This document shows positions 1 through 8,479 of a stretch of DNA of 64,000 bases, piece by piece. The position numbers were made by a program, and so were the translations under genes. The number at the start of each line of letters is the position of its first letter. The stretch's first letter is position 1. The notes beneath the pieces were generated by a model. The model saw only the letters and a program-made list of their open reading frames with translations. It ran no database searches and had not been told where the DNA came from. Source of the DNA: Georgenia_A wangjunii (lineage in GTDB: Bacteria > Actinomycetota > Actinomycetes > Actinomycetales > Actinomycetaceae); assembly GCF_036421915.1 (NCBI RefSeq), contig NZ_JAZGOM010000005.1. One strand, 5' to 3'.

Positions 1-1936
1 AGGCGGCCGTCACCGCCGCCGAGCGGATCGCCCCGCCGGCGAGCTCGAACGCCGACGCGCAGAAGGCGAGGTCGAGGTCGTCCGCCCGCGGCAGCGCAGC
101 TCCGAGGCACCGGTCCCACAGCGCCTGCCGGTGCTCGACGTCGGGCAGCGGGAAGTCGACGACGACGTCGAGCCGGCGGGTGAACGCCTCGTCGATGTTC
201 GCGCGCAGGTTCGTCGCGAGGATCGCGAGGCCGTCGAAGGTCTCCATCCGCTGGAGGAGGTAGGCGCTCTCGATGTTGGCGTACCTGTCGTGGGCGTCCT
301 TGACCTCGGAGCGGCGCCCGAACACGGCGTCCGCCTCGTCGAAGAGGAGGACGGCGTTGACCCCGGAGGCCGCCGTGAAGATCCGCTCGAGGTTCTTCTC
401 GGTCTCCCCGATGTACTTGTCGACGACGGTGGCGAGGTCGACGACGTACATCTCGAGTCCGAGGTCGTGGGCCACGACCTCGGCGGACATCGTCTTGCCG
501 GTCCCGGAGTCCCCGGCGAAGAGGGCCGCGACGCCGTGCCCGCGGCCGCCGCCCGGCCGCATGCCCCAGTCGCCGAGGACGCGCTCGCGGTGCCGGGCGC
601 GCAGCGCCACCTCCTGCAGGGCGGTGAGCACGGGCGCGGGGAGGACGAGGTCGTCCCACCCGACGGCGGGGTCGACCCGGCGGGCGAGCTGCTCGAGCGC
701 CGTGCCGTTCTCCGACCGGGCGCCGGCGCGCACGTGGCTCACCGAGACGACGCCGTCCGCGCCGAGCGTCGCCTGGGTGCGGGCGGTCGTGGCCGCCCGC
801 GCGACCTGCTCGGGACGCAGGCGGAACTGCGACGTCGCCGCGGCCTCGTCCAGGCCGTGGGCCTCGCCCGCGAGCGCCTGCGCCCACAGCGCGGCCCGCT
901 CGGCGACGGTGCTGGCAGGCACCTCGACGGCGAGGGGCGGGTCCGCCGACCACGCCGGGTCCCACGTGCAGCCACCGACGACGAGGAGCGGCAGGTCCGG
1001 GGCGACGAGGGGCTCGAGGAGGGTGGGGTGGTCCTTGAGGACCTCGGCGGGGCCCGCGACGAGGCCGGCCCCGACGAGCCGTGCCTCCCGCACGACGAGC
1101 CGCCCGAGCCCCGCTGCACCCGGCTCGGACGCGAGCCGCCCGAGGTCGCACACGAGGCTCGCGCGGCCGGTGCCGCGCAGCGCGCGCGTGGCGAGGACCC
1201 GGCCCGACCCGGTCGCGGGCTCGCGCAGGTAGGCGAGCCGCACGCCCGTGGTGAGGGCCCGCGCGAGCGGCTCGGGGTCCCCCCACTCGACGGCGGGGAC
1301 GTCGCTGAGGACGGCCGCCACCGCGGCGTCGGGCGTGTCGTCGCCGAGGAGGTGCCCGATGACCCGGTCCGGCACGCGCAGTGCGCGCCCGGGGAGGGGA
1401 CGGTCGTCGTCCTCGACGTGCACGAGTCCGCCCCGGACGAGCGGGCCGTGGAGGACGCGCCTGCGCCCGTCGGCCGAGGCGAGGGGCACCCCGCACAGGG
1501 CGAGCGCGACGGCCACGGAGGGGCGGCGCCGCGTGACGTCGTCGTTGAGGTAGCCGAAGAGCTGTTCGAACCGGGCGTCGAGGTCGCAGGCGAGCGCGAC
1601 GAGGAGCAGCTCGACGTCGAGGGCGTCGAGGCCGAAGGCCCGCGCCGTCTCGCGCAGCCGGAGGCGCTCACCGGCGGCCTCGCGCACGTCGGCCTCGGTC
1701 TCGACGCGGGCGAGCGCCTCCTCGACGGCCGACGGCGGCGCCCCTGCGCCCGGCACCGTTCCCTCACCGTGGGCGGCGAGCAGCCGGTCGACCGTCTCCT
1801 CGCTGAGGTAGAGCCCCCGGAAGGGGTCGTCCGGCGCGGGGTCGACCGCGCGACGCTCGACGACGAGCGCGCGCACCCTTTCCTCGACGACGCGCACCCG
1901 CCCGACGAGGTGCGCGATGCTCGCGGCGCCGCTCAC
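1..1936 (-). CDS. AAA+ ATPase of an eCIS locus (C-terminus beyond window)
   Basis: AAA+ ATPase of the kind found in extracellular contractile injection system (eCIS) clusters, where it is thought to act in assembly or regulation of the particle. About 645 residues are visible and the C-terminus runs off the left edge. The first ~430 residues are an Ala/Arg/Leu-rich region that I cannot assign. Then come a Walker A motif GDSGTGKT (about residue 475), a Walker B region LLFDEADAVFG (about 530), an RRLD segment typical of the arginine-finger region, and a GGAIRSAA sensor-2 motif at the very edge. The GTG start overlaps the stop of the DUF4255 gene (GTGA, 4 nt), so the two are translationally coupled. 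Family and locus assignment rest on the DUF4255 and PAAR neighbours. A general AAA ATPase is the fallback call. Confidence 0.85.
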   Translation of the reverse strand, partial: MSGAASIAHLVGRVRVVEERVRALVVERRAVDPAPDDPFRGLYLSEETVDRLLAAHGEGTVPGAGAPPSAVEEALARVETEADVREAAGERLRLRETARAFGLDALDVELLLVALACDLDARFEQLFGYLNDDVTRRRPSVAVALALCGVPLASADGRRRVLHGPLVRGGLVHVEDDDRPLPGRALRVPDRVIGHLLGDDTPDAAVAAVLSDVPAVEWGDPEPLARALTTGVRLAYLREPATGSGRVLATRALRGTGRASLVCDLGRLASEPGAAGLGRLVVREARLVGAGLVAGPAEVLKDHPTLLEPLVAPDLPLLVVGGCTWDPAWSADPPLAVEVPASTVAERAALWAQALAGEAHGLDEAAATSQFRLRPEQVARAATTARTQATLGADGVVSVSHVRAGARSENGTALEQLARRVDPAVGWDDLVLPAPVLTALQEVALRARHRERVLGDWGMRPGGGRGHGVAALFAGDSGTGKTMSAEVVAHDLGLEMYVVDLATVVDKYIGETEKNLERIFTAASGVNAVLLFDEADAVFGRRSEVKDAHDRYANIESAYLLQRMETFDGLAILATNLRANIDEAFTRRLDVVVDFPLPDVEHRQALWDRCLGAALPRADDLDLAFCASAFELAGGAIRSAAVTAA

Positions 1937-2688
1937 CGCGGCTTCCGCGCGCGGGGCTTGCGGGCCGCGCCCGTTCCCTTGCCCGTGCCTGCGGCGGCAG
2001 CACCGGCGGGCGCGGGCGCGTCGTCGTCGGACGGGCGCGGGCCGTCGTCACCGGACGCGCCGGGCCCGGGCTCGGGCCCCCGGCGGCGGTCCTGGCGCCG
2101 CTCGGAGAGCGTGCCCTCGAGGTCGGTGAGGTCGATGATCGCGCCCTCCTGGACGGGTGGGCCCGCGGGGAGCAGGATGCCCGTCTCGATGGGGGTGTTG
2201 ACGACGATGTCGAGGGACGGCTTGAGCTGGCCGCCGAGCGCCGACCAGACGTCGGCGAAGCCGCGGTCCTCCGGCGGGGGCAGCCCGACGGTGATGGGGA
2301 TCCTCCCGCCCGAGCTCGCGATCCCTCCGCCGAGCGTCTCGGCGGGCAGGACCTCGTGCCGCAGGAAGCAGCGCAGCAGCGTGTCGAGGAGCCGGTGCTC
2401 GTCCTCGGGGCGCTGCGTCCACGCCGTGACGAGGTAGGAGAGCTTGTAGTGCCGTGGCGGGGTGATGCGGCCGATGACCATCCCGTCCGGGCCCCGCTGC
2501 TCCTCGAACCCCCGCGCCCGCCAGCGCAGGTCCTCGCGCAGGTCGTAGAGGTACATGTTGACGGTGGGCGAGTTCCGGCGCGCCGCCCAGTCGGTCGTCG
2601 GCGCGTCGAAGACGACCTCGACGTCGGAGTCCTTGAGCGCCTCCGTGCGGACGAGCTCGCGCAGGGCGTCATCGATCTCCGGGATCAC
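1933..2688 (-). CDS. DUF4255 (Pvc16-type) eCIS protein
   Basis: 251-residue DUF4255-family protein. In Photorhabdus PVC/Afp-like and Streptomyces contractile injection systems this family provides the cap or tube-terminator. The N-terminal half carries the family hallmarks: short helix, then NMYLYDLREDLRWR (about residues 43-56), PPRHYKLSYLVTAW (about 77-90), and LLDTLLRCFLRHEVLP. The last ~60 residues are a low-complexity Asp/Pro/Ala stretch ending in a basic tail (RKPRARKPR). The GTG start follows the stop of the upstream giant secreted protein by only 3 nt, with a GGGGGTG ribosome-binding site inside that gene's 3' end. Its stop overlaps the start of the AAA ATPase. The three genes are therefore almost certainly one operon. 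Confidence 0.88.
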   Translation of the reverse strand: MIPEIDDALRELVRTEALKDSDVEVVFDAPTTDWAARRNSPTVNMYLYDLREDLRWRARGFEEQRGPDGMVIGRITPPRHYKLSYLVTAWTQRPEDEHRLLDTLLRCFLRHEVLPAETLGGGIASSGGRIPITVGLPPPEDRGFADVWSALGGQLKPSLDIVVNTPIETGILLPAGPPVQEGAIIDLTDLEGTLSERRQDRRRGPEPGPGASGDDGPRPSDDDAPAPAGAAAAGTGKGTGAARKPRARKPR

Positions 2689-2691
2689 GTC

Positions 2692-5600
2692 TCACCCCCG
2701 GTCGAGGAAGGTCGGCGCCGTCACGGTCGCGGGCACGACGAGCATCGAGGGCGCCTCGATCTCGCCGAAGGACGGCCCGGCCGCGGGAGTCGCGACGAGC
2801 GTGCGTGAACCGAGGAGGTCCTTGGGGATGACGAGCATCGAGGCGCGCACGGTCCCGTCGGGACGGACCGTGTGCGGGCCGGGCGTGCTCGTGATCCCCG
2901 GGTCCCACGTCAGCTCGAGCTGGGCGCCGGGCGGGAAGTCGACGCCGTACGCGAGGGTGACCTCGCCGGGCACCGCGATGGGCGGCAGGAGACGCAGCCG
3001 CGCCTGGATGACCTCGATCGGCGCCCGGTCCGTGGCGGCGTCCGTGCGGGTCGTCGTCCGCCGGACGAGGACGACGTCGGCCTCCGTGCGCTCCCCGGCC
3101 GCCACGGTGACCCGCTGCCCGGAGGCGAGGGTGCCCGGCGCCGTGGCTGTGAGGGCGTAGTCCCCGACGGGCAGCCCGACGACGGAGTACGTGCCCGACG
3201 TCGGCGACGTCGTCACGCAGTCCCCGCCGGCCACCGGGCACAGCGCGAGGTCCGCCTGGATCGCGCCGCCGTCGGCGTCGACGACGACGCCGGTGACCGC
3301 ACCGTGGACGTCGCCGCCGCGGGTGAGGAAGGTGTAGCGGCCGGGGACGTCCGAGTTGCGTGAGCCGCCGGTGAGGGCGGACGGGCCACCGTCGACGAGC
3401 GCCCCCGGCACGAATGAGCCCGGTAGCTCCTGGAACGTCCCCGCCTCGCCCGTACCGGCGGAGTAGCCCGCGGCGGCGGAGATGCCACCGAAGCCCCCCG
3501 ACCCGGATGAGGCGTCGCCCGTCTCCCACCCGATCGTGGAGTAGTTGAACGTGATGGCCACGTCCCCCGGCTCGCCCGCCTCGCTCCGGTCCTCGATGAC
3601 GAGCTGGGCGCTGATGCGCTTGTCGTCGTGCGCGTTGTAGTAGCCGACGTCCACCCAGCTGGCACAGAAGGTGGAGCCGTCCGCGCCGTACGTCGTCACG
3701 GCCGAGCCCTCGCCGCGGGTGTCGACGTCCGCGAAGAACGGGGCGATGACCGGGATGCCCGTCTCCCCCGAGAGGCTGAACGGGGTGAAGGTGGCCAGCG
3801 GCTGGTCGAACGTCACGTTGCCGTTGTTGTTGACGTACAGCGCCTCGTACTGCGTACCGAAGAAGTTGACGGGGAACGGCAGCTCGTACCGCTCGCTCGA
3901 GTGGTCGTCGCCGCGCACGAGAGACTCCTGCGTGCACACGGCGAGGTCCGCCAGCGCGCCGCCCGGCTGGACGGGCGGCGCCGCCACCGCCGGCGCCGGC
4001 CCGGGGAGGGCGCGCGTCGTCACGGTCGTGCTCGCACCGACGATGACCTCGCCGTCGCCCGCGGCGACGGGGTCGAGCGCGACGTCGAGCACACGCTCGG
4101 CGCCGGCGCCGAGCGGCCCGAGGTCACAGGTGCCGTCCGCGGTGAGGCAGACGAGGTCGCCGTCGGGGTCGACGACGCCCGGGTAGGTCGTGCTCAGCAC
4201 GACGTCGTCGGCCGGGCCCGCACCGGTGTTCGAGACGGTGATCGTCGCCGGGACCAGGTCCCCTCCCACCCAGGCACGGCCGGTCGCGAGGGTCACGTCC
4301 ACCTCGAGGTCGGGCTCGAGGTCCGGCGTCGGCTCCGGCGCCGGGCTCGGGCCGGGGCTCGGTGTCGGCCTGGGCGCGGGCGTCGGCGTGGGGGTGGGGG
4401 TGGGCGTGGGGGTCGGCGTCGGTGTCGGCGTGGGTGTCTGGGTGGGCGTCGGCGTCGGGACCGGCTCGACAGCCACGCGGGCCTCGTCGCTGTTGTTCCC
4501 CTGCTCGGGGTCGAGCGAGCGCGCCGCGACCCGCGCGACGACGTCGTACTCGCCGACGGGGTCGAAGGCGGCCGTGACGACGACGGCGACGGCACCGCCG
4601 GGCGGCAGGGGTTCGTCCTGGACACATGTCACGACGCTCCCCGCCGCGGTGCAGCCGGACGGCACGTCCACGGCCTCGGCACCGGCGGGCAGCTCGACGC
4701 TCACCTCGACGCCCCAGGCCGGGGAGGGCCCGAGGTTCGTCGCCGTGGCCTCGAGGTCGACGGCCTTCCCCACCTCCGCGGCGGCCGGGTCCGGCGTCAG
4801 CACGATCCCGACGTCGCTCCACGGCTGGTAGGCCGGGTCGTCGTAGCCGACGTCCCGGACGGCCGACTCGTCGACGACGACCTCCGGGTCACCGCCGGGG
4901 GCCGGGACGGCGTAGATGGCGTCGTCGGGAACCTCCTGCCCCTCGTCCGGCTCGAGGTCCACGCGCCCGACGAAGGCGATCTCGTCGCCGCCCGGCGACC
5001 AGGCCGGGGACGACGCGTCGACGACGCCCGACTCCGGCACGTCGCCGCTGCCGGGGTCGGGGCCGGCGACGAGCCGGGGGTCGTCGACGAGGTAGACCTC
5101 GTCCTCCGGCTCCGCCGGGAGGTCGACGACGAGCACCGACCGGAGGTCCTCGTCGATGTCCGTGCCCGGGTAGTAGTAGACGTTCTCCTGGGCGAACGCC
5201 AGCTGCGTGCCGTCCGGGGACCACGCCGGCGAGGTGCCGAGCACCGGCTCGGTGCACCCCTCGTCCGGTTCCTTGCAGTTGTCGTACTCCATGCGGACGG
5301 GGTGGACGGGCCGGTCCCCGTCGCCCTCGAGGTGCATGACCCACAGCGCCGGCTGCTCCTCGCCCTGCGGCCGGCCCCAGAAGGCGAGGCGCTCACCGTC
5401 GGGCGACCACGACGGCTCGGACGCCTCCCAGAACGTCTCGGCGTCCGTGAGCACCTCGACCCCACCGCTGTCGACGTCGAGAAGCGCGACGTGCGTGCCG
5501 TCGGGGTAGAAGCCGTAGCGCGTGAACGCGATGGTCGTCCCGTCGGGGGACCACGCCGGGTCGTCGTCCTCGGCGTTCTCCGCGGTCTCGTAGTCGAGGA

Positions 5601-7527
5601 ACCGGTGGTTCGTGAGCCCGGCGCCGGTGGGGTCGTCGTCGACGTCGCCGACGGCGAGCACGCGGCTTCCCTGGAGCCCGTACCAGGCCTGGTCGCCGGA
5701 CCCGTACTCGACGAGCTGGTGCGGATTGGTGCTGTACGCCAGGAGCCGGCCGTCGGGCGAGTACGCCGGGTGCGCCTCGTGGGGGTGGTGGACGGACTCG
5801 TCGGGCGCCTCGACCTCGGCGTGGGCGAGCAGGCGCGGGATGGCCACGCCGCCCACGGGGACGTCCGCGACGTCCGCGCTGTAGTCGGGTGCGTCGTGCT
5901 GCTGCCGGGTGAAGGCGAGCCGCGGCCGGACGACCGGGGCGGGGTCGGGGGCGGTGAGGACGAGCTCGGCGACGTTGTCCTGCGTGTCCACGTCGATCGT
6001 GGCCGCATCGGCGAGGGCACCCGCGAGGAACAGGCCGGGCTCGTCGACGACGACGGTGACGGTGAGGACGAGGTCCTCCCCGACGGGCATCGGGTCGGGC
6101 ACGTCGCACCGGAGGACGGCGCCGTCCGGGACGCAGCCCGCGGGCCAGTCGACGGCGCGGCCGGTCCCGGTCGCGGCGCCGGGCACCTCGATGACGACCT
6201 CACCGCCCCATGCCGGCGAGGGTCCGGCGTTCGTCACCGTGGTGGTGAGCTGGACCGGTTGCCCGGCGCGGACGGTCCCGCCGGCCGCCGTCGATGTCAG
6301 GGTGACACCGAGGTCGGCCCACGGCTGGTAGCTGGGCCCGGTACGCAGCCGGGGCTCCTCGGGGTCGTAGGCGATCTGCCGGACCGCGCCCGTCTCGAGG
6401 GAGACGGCGAAGACGCCGCGGTTCTGCCAGGACGCGCCGTACTCCGGCACGTACCCGGTGAACGCGATCTCCGCGCCGTCCGGGGACCAGGCCAGGTCCC
6501 GCCAGAGCCGGGCAGCGGTGGGGTCCTCGTCGTCCGGGGGCTCCAGGGCGAGGTCGACGCCGCTGACGAGCTGGGGCTCTGCCGGGTCCTCCGGCGCCTC
6601 GTCGAGCTCGAGGAGGTAGATCCGGTCGAAGTCCCCCAGCGCGATGGTGGACCCGTCCGGGGACCACGCCACGGTGTACCCGGTGAGCGCCTCGCCACAG
6701 TTGTCCGTGCTCGGCAGGCAGACGTCCTCGTCGAGCAGCACCGGCGTGGCGATGCCCGAGTCGACGTCGACGACGGTGAGCGTCCCGGAGTCGCCCTCCC
6801 ACGCGTCGATGAAGGCGATGCGCCGGCTGTCCGGTGACCAGGCCAGGTCCCCGACACGGTCGAAGAACTCCTCGTCCCGGTTCGTCACCACCTCGCGGAC
6901 CTCGCCCGGACCGACGTCGAGGACCATGAGCCACGGGTCGTGGAAGGACGTCTCCGAGGCTTGGTTGGCCCGGGTGAAGGCGATCCGCGTGCCGTCCGGC
7001 GACCACGCGGGCTGCTCGTCGACGTCGCCGACGGCTCGGTCGTACTCCAGCAGGTCCTCCACCTCGCCGGAGAAGCCGCGGTCGAGGACCGTCGGCTCGA
7101 GGGCGTCGGTGACGAGCAGCTCGCGGCCGTCGTCCTGGGTGGCGAAGCCGACGTCGGCGCTGAAGACCACCTGCGTGCCGTCGGCGGAGTAGGAGGGGGA
7201 CGTGTCGTCGAGCTCGACGGGCGCCGGGTCGGGCAGGTCGGGGTACGGGTTCTCGAGGAGCTGCCGGCTGCTGGCCAGTGTCCGCGCGTCCCAGCCGTAG
7301 GCGGCGACGACGTCAGTGATGTCGGCGGGCTCGTCGGCGGAGGCCACCACCGGCTCGTCGCCGAACGCGAGGCGTGGCTGCACGGCCTCGGGCGTGACGA
7401 GAGCAGCCGGCTGCACCGCCGTCGGCGTCGGCGCAGAGAGGACACCGCTGACGGCGAGCGCCGGCAGGGCGACACCGAGCGCGGTACCGGCCGCGAGGAT
7501 CGTCGTCGCCGCTCGTGGTTGTCTCAC
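2692..7527 (-). CDS. Giant secreted two-propeller / Ig-like / nidogen-domain protein in eCIS operon
   Basis: 1,611 residues. The start is the GTG at 7527, preceded by GGAGG at 7 nt; an in-frame start further upstream lacks this support. A Sec signal peptide spans about residues 1-28. Order of modules: PD40/TolB-like propeller with repeated WSPDG motifs (about 60-405); Ig-like DUF11/CARDB module (about 405-520); a second WSPDG propeller (about 540-905); a second Ig-like module (about 910-1020); a Thr-Pro linker (about 1020-1070); a third DUF11-like module; a nidogen-like (NIDO) domain (about 1185-1400, VNNNGNVTFDQPL, APFFADVDTRG); a carboxypeptidase-regulatory-like beta-sandwich; and a C-terminal beta-rich tail. 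No catalytic motif is visible. It lies 3 nt upstream of the DUF4255 gene, so it is co-transcribed with eCIS genes. An adhesive or surface role is inference. Confidence 0.85.
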   Translation of the reverse strand: MRQPRAATTILAAGTALGVALPALAVSGVLSAPTPTAVQPAALVTPEAVQPRLAFGDEPVVASADEPADITDVVAAYGWDARTLASSRQLLENPYPDLPDPAPVELDDTSPSYSADGTQVVFSADVGFATQDDGRELLVTDALEPTVLDRGFSGEVEDLLEYDRAVGDVDEQPAWSPDGTRIAFTRANQASETSFHDPWLMVLDVGPGEVREVVTNRDEEFFDRVGDLAWSPDSRRIAFIDAWEGDSGTLTVVDVDSGIATPVLLDEDVCLPSTDNCGEALTGYTVAWSPDGSTIALGDFDRIYLLELDEAPEDPAEPQLVSGVDLALEPPDDEDPTAARLWRDLAWSPDGAEIAFTGYVPEYGASWQNRGVFAVSLETGAVRQIAYDPEEPRLRTGPSYQPWADLGVTLTSTAAGGTVRAGQPVQLTTTVTNAGPSPAWGGEVVIEVPGAATGTGRAVDWPAGCVPDGAVLRCDVPDPMPVGEDLVLTVTVVVDEPGLFLAGALADAATIDVDTQDNVAELVLTAPDPAPVVRPRLAFTRQQHDAPDYSADVADVPVGGVAIPRLLAHAEVEAPDESVHHPHEAHPAYSPDGRLLAYSTNPHQLVEYGSGDQAWYGLQGSRVLAVGDVDDDPTGAGLTNHRFLDYETAENAEDDDPAWSPDGTTIAFTRYGFYPDGTHVALLDVDSGGVEVLTDAETFWEASEPSWSPDGERLAFWGRPQGEEQPALWVMHLEGDGDRPVHPVRMEYDNCKEPDEGCTEPVLGTSPAWSPDGTQLAFAQENVYYYPGTDIDEDLRSVLVVDLPAEPEDEVYLVDDPRLVAGPDPGSGDVPESGVVDASSPAWSPGGDEIAFVGRVDLEPDEGQEVPDDAIYAVPAPGGDPEVVVDESAVRDVGYDDPAYQPWSDVGIVLTPDPAAAEVGKAVDLEATATNLGPSPAWGVEVSVELPAGAEAVDVPSGCTAAGSVVTCVQDEPLPPGGAVAVVVTAAFDPVGEYDVVARVAARSLDPEQGNNSDEARVAVEPVPTPTPTQTPTPTPTPTPTPTPTPTPTPAPRPTPSPGPSPAPEPTPDLEPDLEVDVTLATGRAWVGGDLVPATITVSNTGAGPADDVVLSTTYPGVVDPDGDLVCLTADGTCDLGPLGAGAERVLDVALDPVAAGDGEVIVGASTTVTTRALPGPAPAVAAPPVQPGGALADLAVCTQESLVRGDDHSSERYELPFPVNFFGTQYEALYVNNNGNVTFDQPLATFTPFSLSGETGIPVIAPFFADVDTRGEGSAVTTYGADGSTFCASWVDVGYYNAHDDKRISAQLVIEDRSEAGEPGDVAITFNYSTIGWETGDASSGSGGFGGISAAAGYSAGTGEAGTFQELPGSFVPGALVDGGPSALTGGSRNSDVPGRYTFLTRGGDVHGAVTGVVVDADGGAIQADLALCPVAGGDCVTTSPTSGTYSVVGLPVGDYALTATAPGTLASGQRVTVAAGERTEADVVLVRRTTTRTDAATDRAPIEVIQARLRLLPPIAVPGEVTLAYGVDFPPGAQLELTWDPGITSTPGPHTVRPDGTVRASMLVIPKDLLGSRTLVATPAAGPSFGEIEAPSMLVVPATVTAPTFLDRG
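4380..4461 (-). repeat. Thr-Pro dipeptide repeat (hexanucleotide-like) in the giant protein
   Basis: On the plus strand this is a run of imperfect GGCGTG/GGGGTG/GGCGTC hexamers. Read on the coding strand it gives about 13 Thr-Pro pairs with one Gln substitution. It forms a rigid, probably extended linker between the propeller/Ig-like half and the nidogen half. A six-base unit can change length without shifting frame. Confidence 0.8.
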
Positions 7528-7657
7528 GTCTTGTCCTCCACCTGGGCACGCCGGATGGCGGTGCCCTCTCAACCGTGGGGCGCCGGTCGCCGGCCGCGCA
7601 CGCGGCGGCGGACAGCGGTTCGGGCAGTCCCGCCCGCACGAACGGGCAGGCCGACCC

Positions 7658-8281
7658 TCAGATGAGCCCCTCCCGCAGGGCGTAGGCGACGGCGTGCGAG
7701 CGGTTGCGCAGCTGGAGCCGGCTCGTCACGTCGTGCAGGACGTTCTTCACCGTGCGCTCGGAGTACGCGAGCTGCTTGGCGACCTCGCCCGTGTCGTAGC
7801 CGTCGGCGATGAGGCGCAGCACCTCGATCTCCCGGGCGGCGAGCCCCGTGAACGTCAGGCCCCGTGGCCCGAGGACCTGGCGCTGGAGCTTGCCGACCTG
7901 GTCGAGCAGGCGCCCCAGGAGGTCCGGCGGCACGGCCCCTTCGCCGGCGGCGGCGCCGGCGATGACCTGGACGAGCCGCTCCGGCGTCGCCTCGTTCCGC
8001 CGGACGAGCCCCACGACGCCCGCCTCGACCGCCGTGATGAGCGCGTCGTCGTCGAGGTGGCCGACGACGAGCACGGTGCGGGTGAAGCCGCGCCGCTGGA
8101 CGACGCGCAGCATGCGCAGCGTGTCCTCGTCGACGGCGTCCGCGACGACCACCGCGACGACCGCGGCGTCGGTCTCGTCCGGCCCCACGACCCGGATCTC
8201 CGGGCGAGGACGGAGCTGGCTCACCACTCCCGCCTCGGAGATGGGGTCGCGAGCATTGACCCAGACGGACACACGTTCCAT
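7658..8281 (-). CDS. LuxR/NarL-type transcriptional regulator of the eCIS locus
   Basis: 207 residues. The N-terminal ~125 residues resemble a response-regulator receiver fold but appear degenerate: acidic residues are present (VGPDETDAA, VVADAVDED), yet I do not see a clear DD-D-K phosphoacceptor set. The C-terminal ~65 residues are a canonical LuxR/GerE helix-turn-helix: LAAREIEVLRLIADGYD, VAKQLAYSERTVKNVLH. The ATG at 8281 is chosen because GGGAGAGG lies 8 nt upstream; longer frames lack this. It is divergent from the coiled-coil/PAAR genes, with a 199 bp shared upstream region containing a palindrome, and is 130 bp upstream of the giant-protein operon on the same strand. It is the most likely local regulator of both units (inference). 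Confidence 0.85.
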   Translation of the reverse strand: MERVSVWVNARDPISEAGVVSQLRPRPEIRVVGPDETDAAVVAVVVADAVDEDTLRMLRVVQRRGFTRTVLVVGHLDDDALITAVEAGVVGLVRRNEATPERLVQVIAGAAAGEGAVPPDLLGRLLDQVGKLQRQVLGPRGLTFTGLAAREIEVLRLIADGYDTGEVAKQLAYSERTVKNVLHDVTSRLQLRNRSHAVAYALREGLI

Positions 8282-8338
8282 GACAGACCTCTCCCCTGAG
8301 CCGATGGCCCGCCCGCCACGGCTGTCGTCGTTGCTGTG

Positions 8339-8354
8339 ACTGCATCTGTGCAGT
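8339..8354. promoter_or_regulatory. Palindrome ACTGCA-N4-TGCAGT, candidate operator
   Basis: Perfect 6-bp inverted repeat with a 4-bp spacer (TCTG) in the intergenic region between the divergent LuxR-type gene and the coiled-coil/PAAR genes, 58 bp upstream of the regulator start. Its size and symmetry suit a dimeric helix-turn-helix protein. Function is inferred only. Confidence 0.4.
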
Positions 8355-8479
8355 GGCCCGAGTATGCCGGGGCGCACTCTTCGTGCAATCAACGCGGGCT
8401 CAACGGGCAGCGGATGTGCCCCGCAGATCGGCCCGGAGAGTGCTGAGAGCAGGGGAACGGCCGCCATACGGTCGAGCAC

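Noticed and set aside
3628..6837. 1,069-codon open frame on the plus strand
   Set aside because: Antisense shadow of the giant secreted protein gene; in high-G+C DNA the opposite strand often lacks stops. Arg/Gly/Asp-dominated translation has no domain, while the minus-strand frame has clear WSPDG and nidogen motifs.
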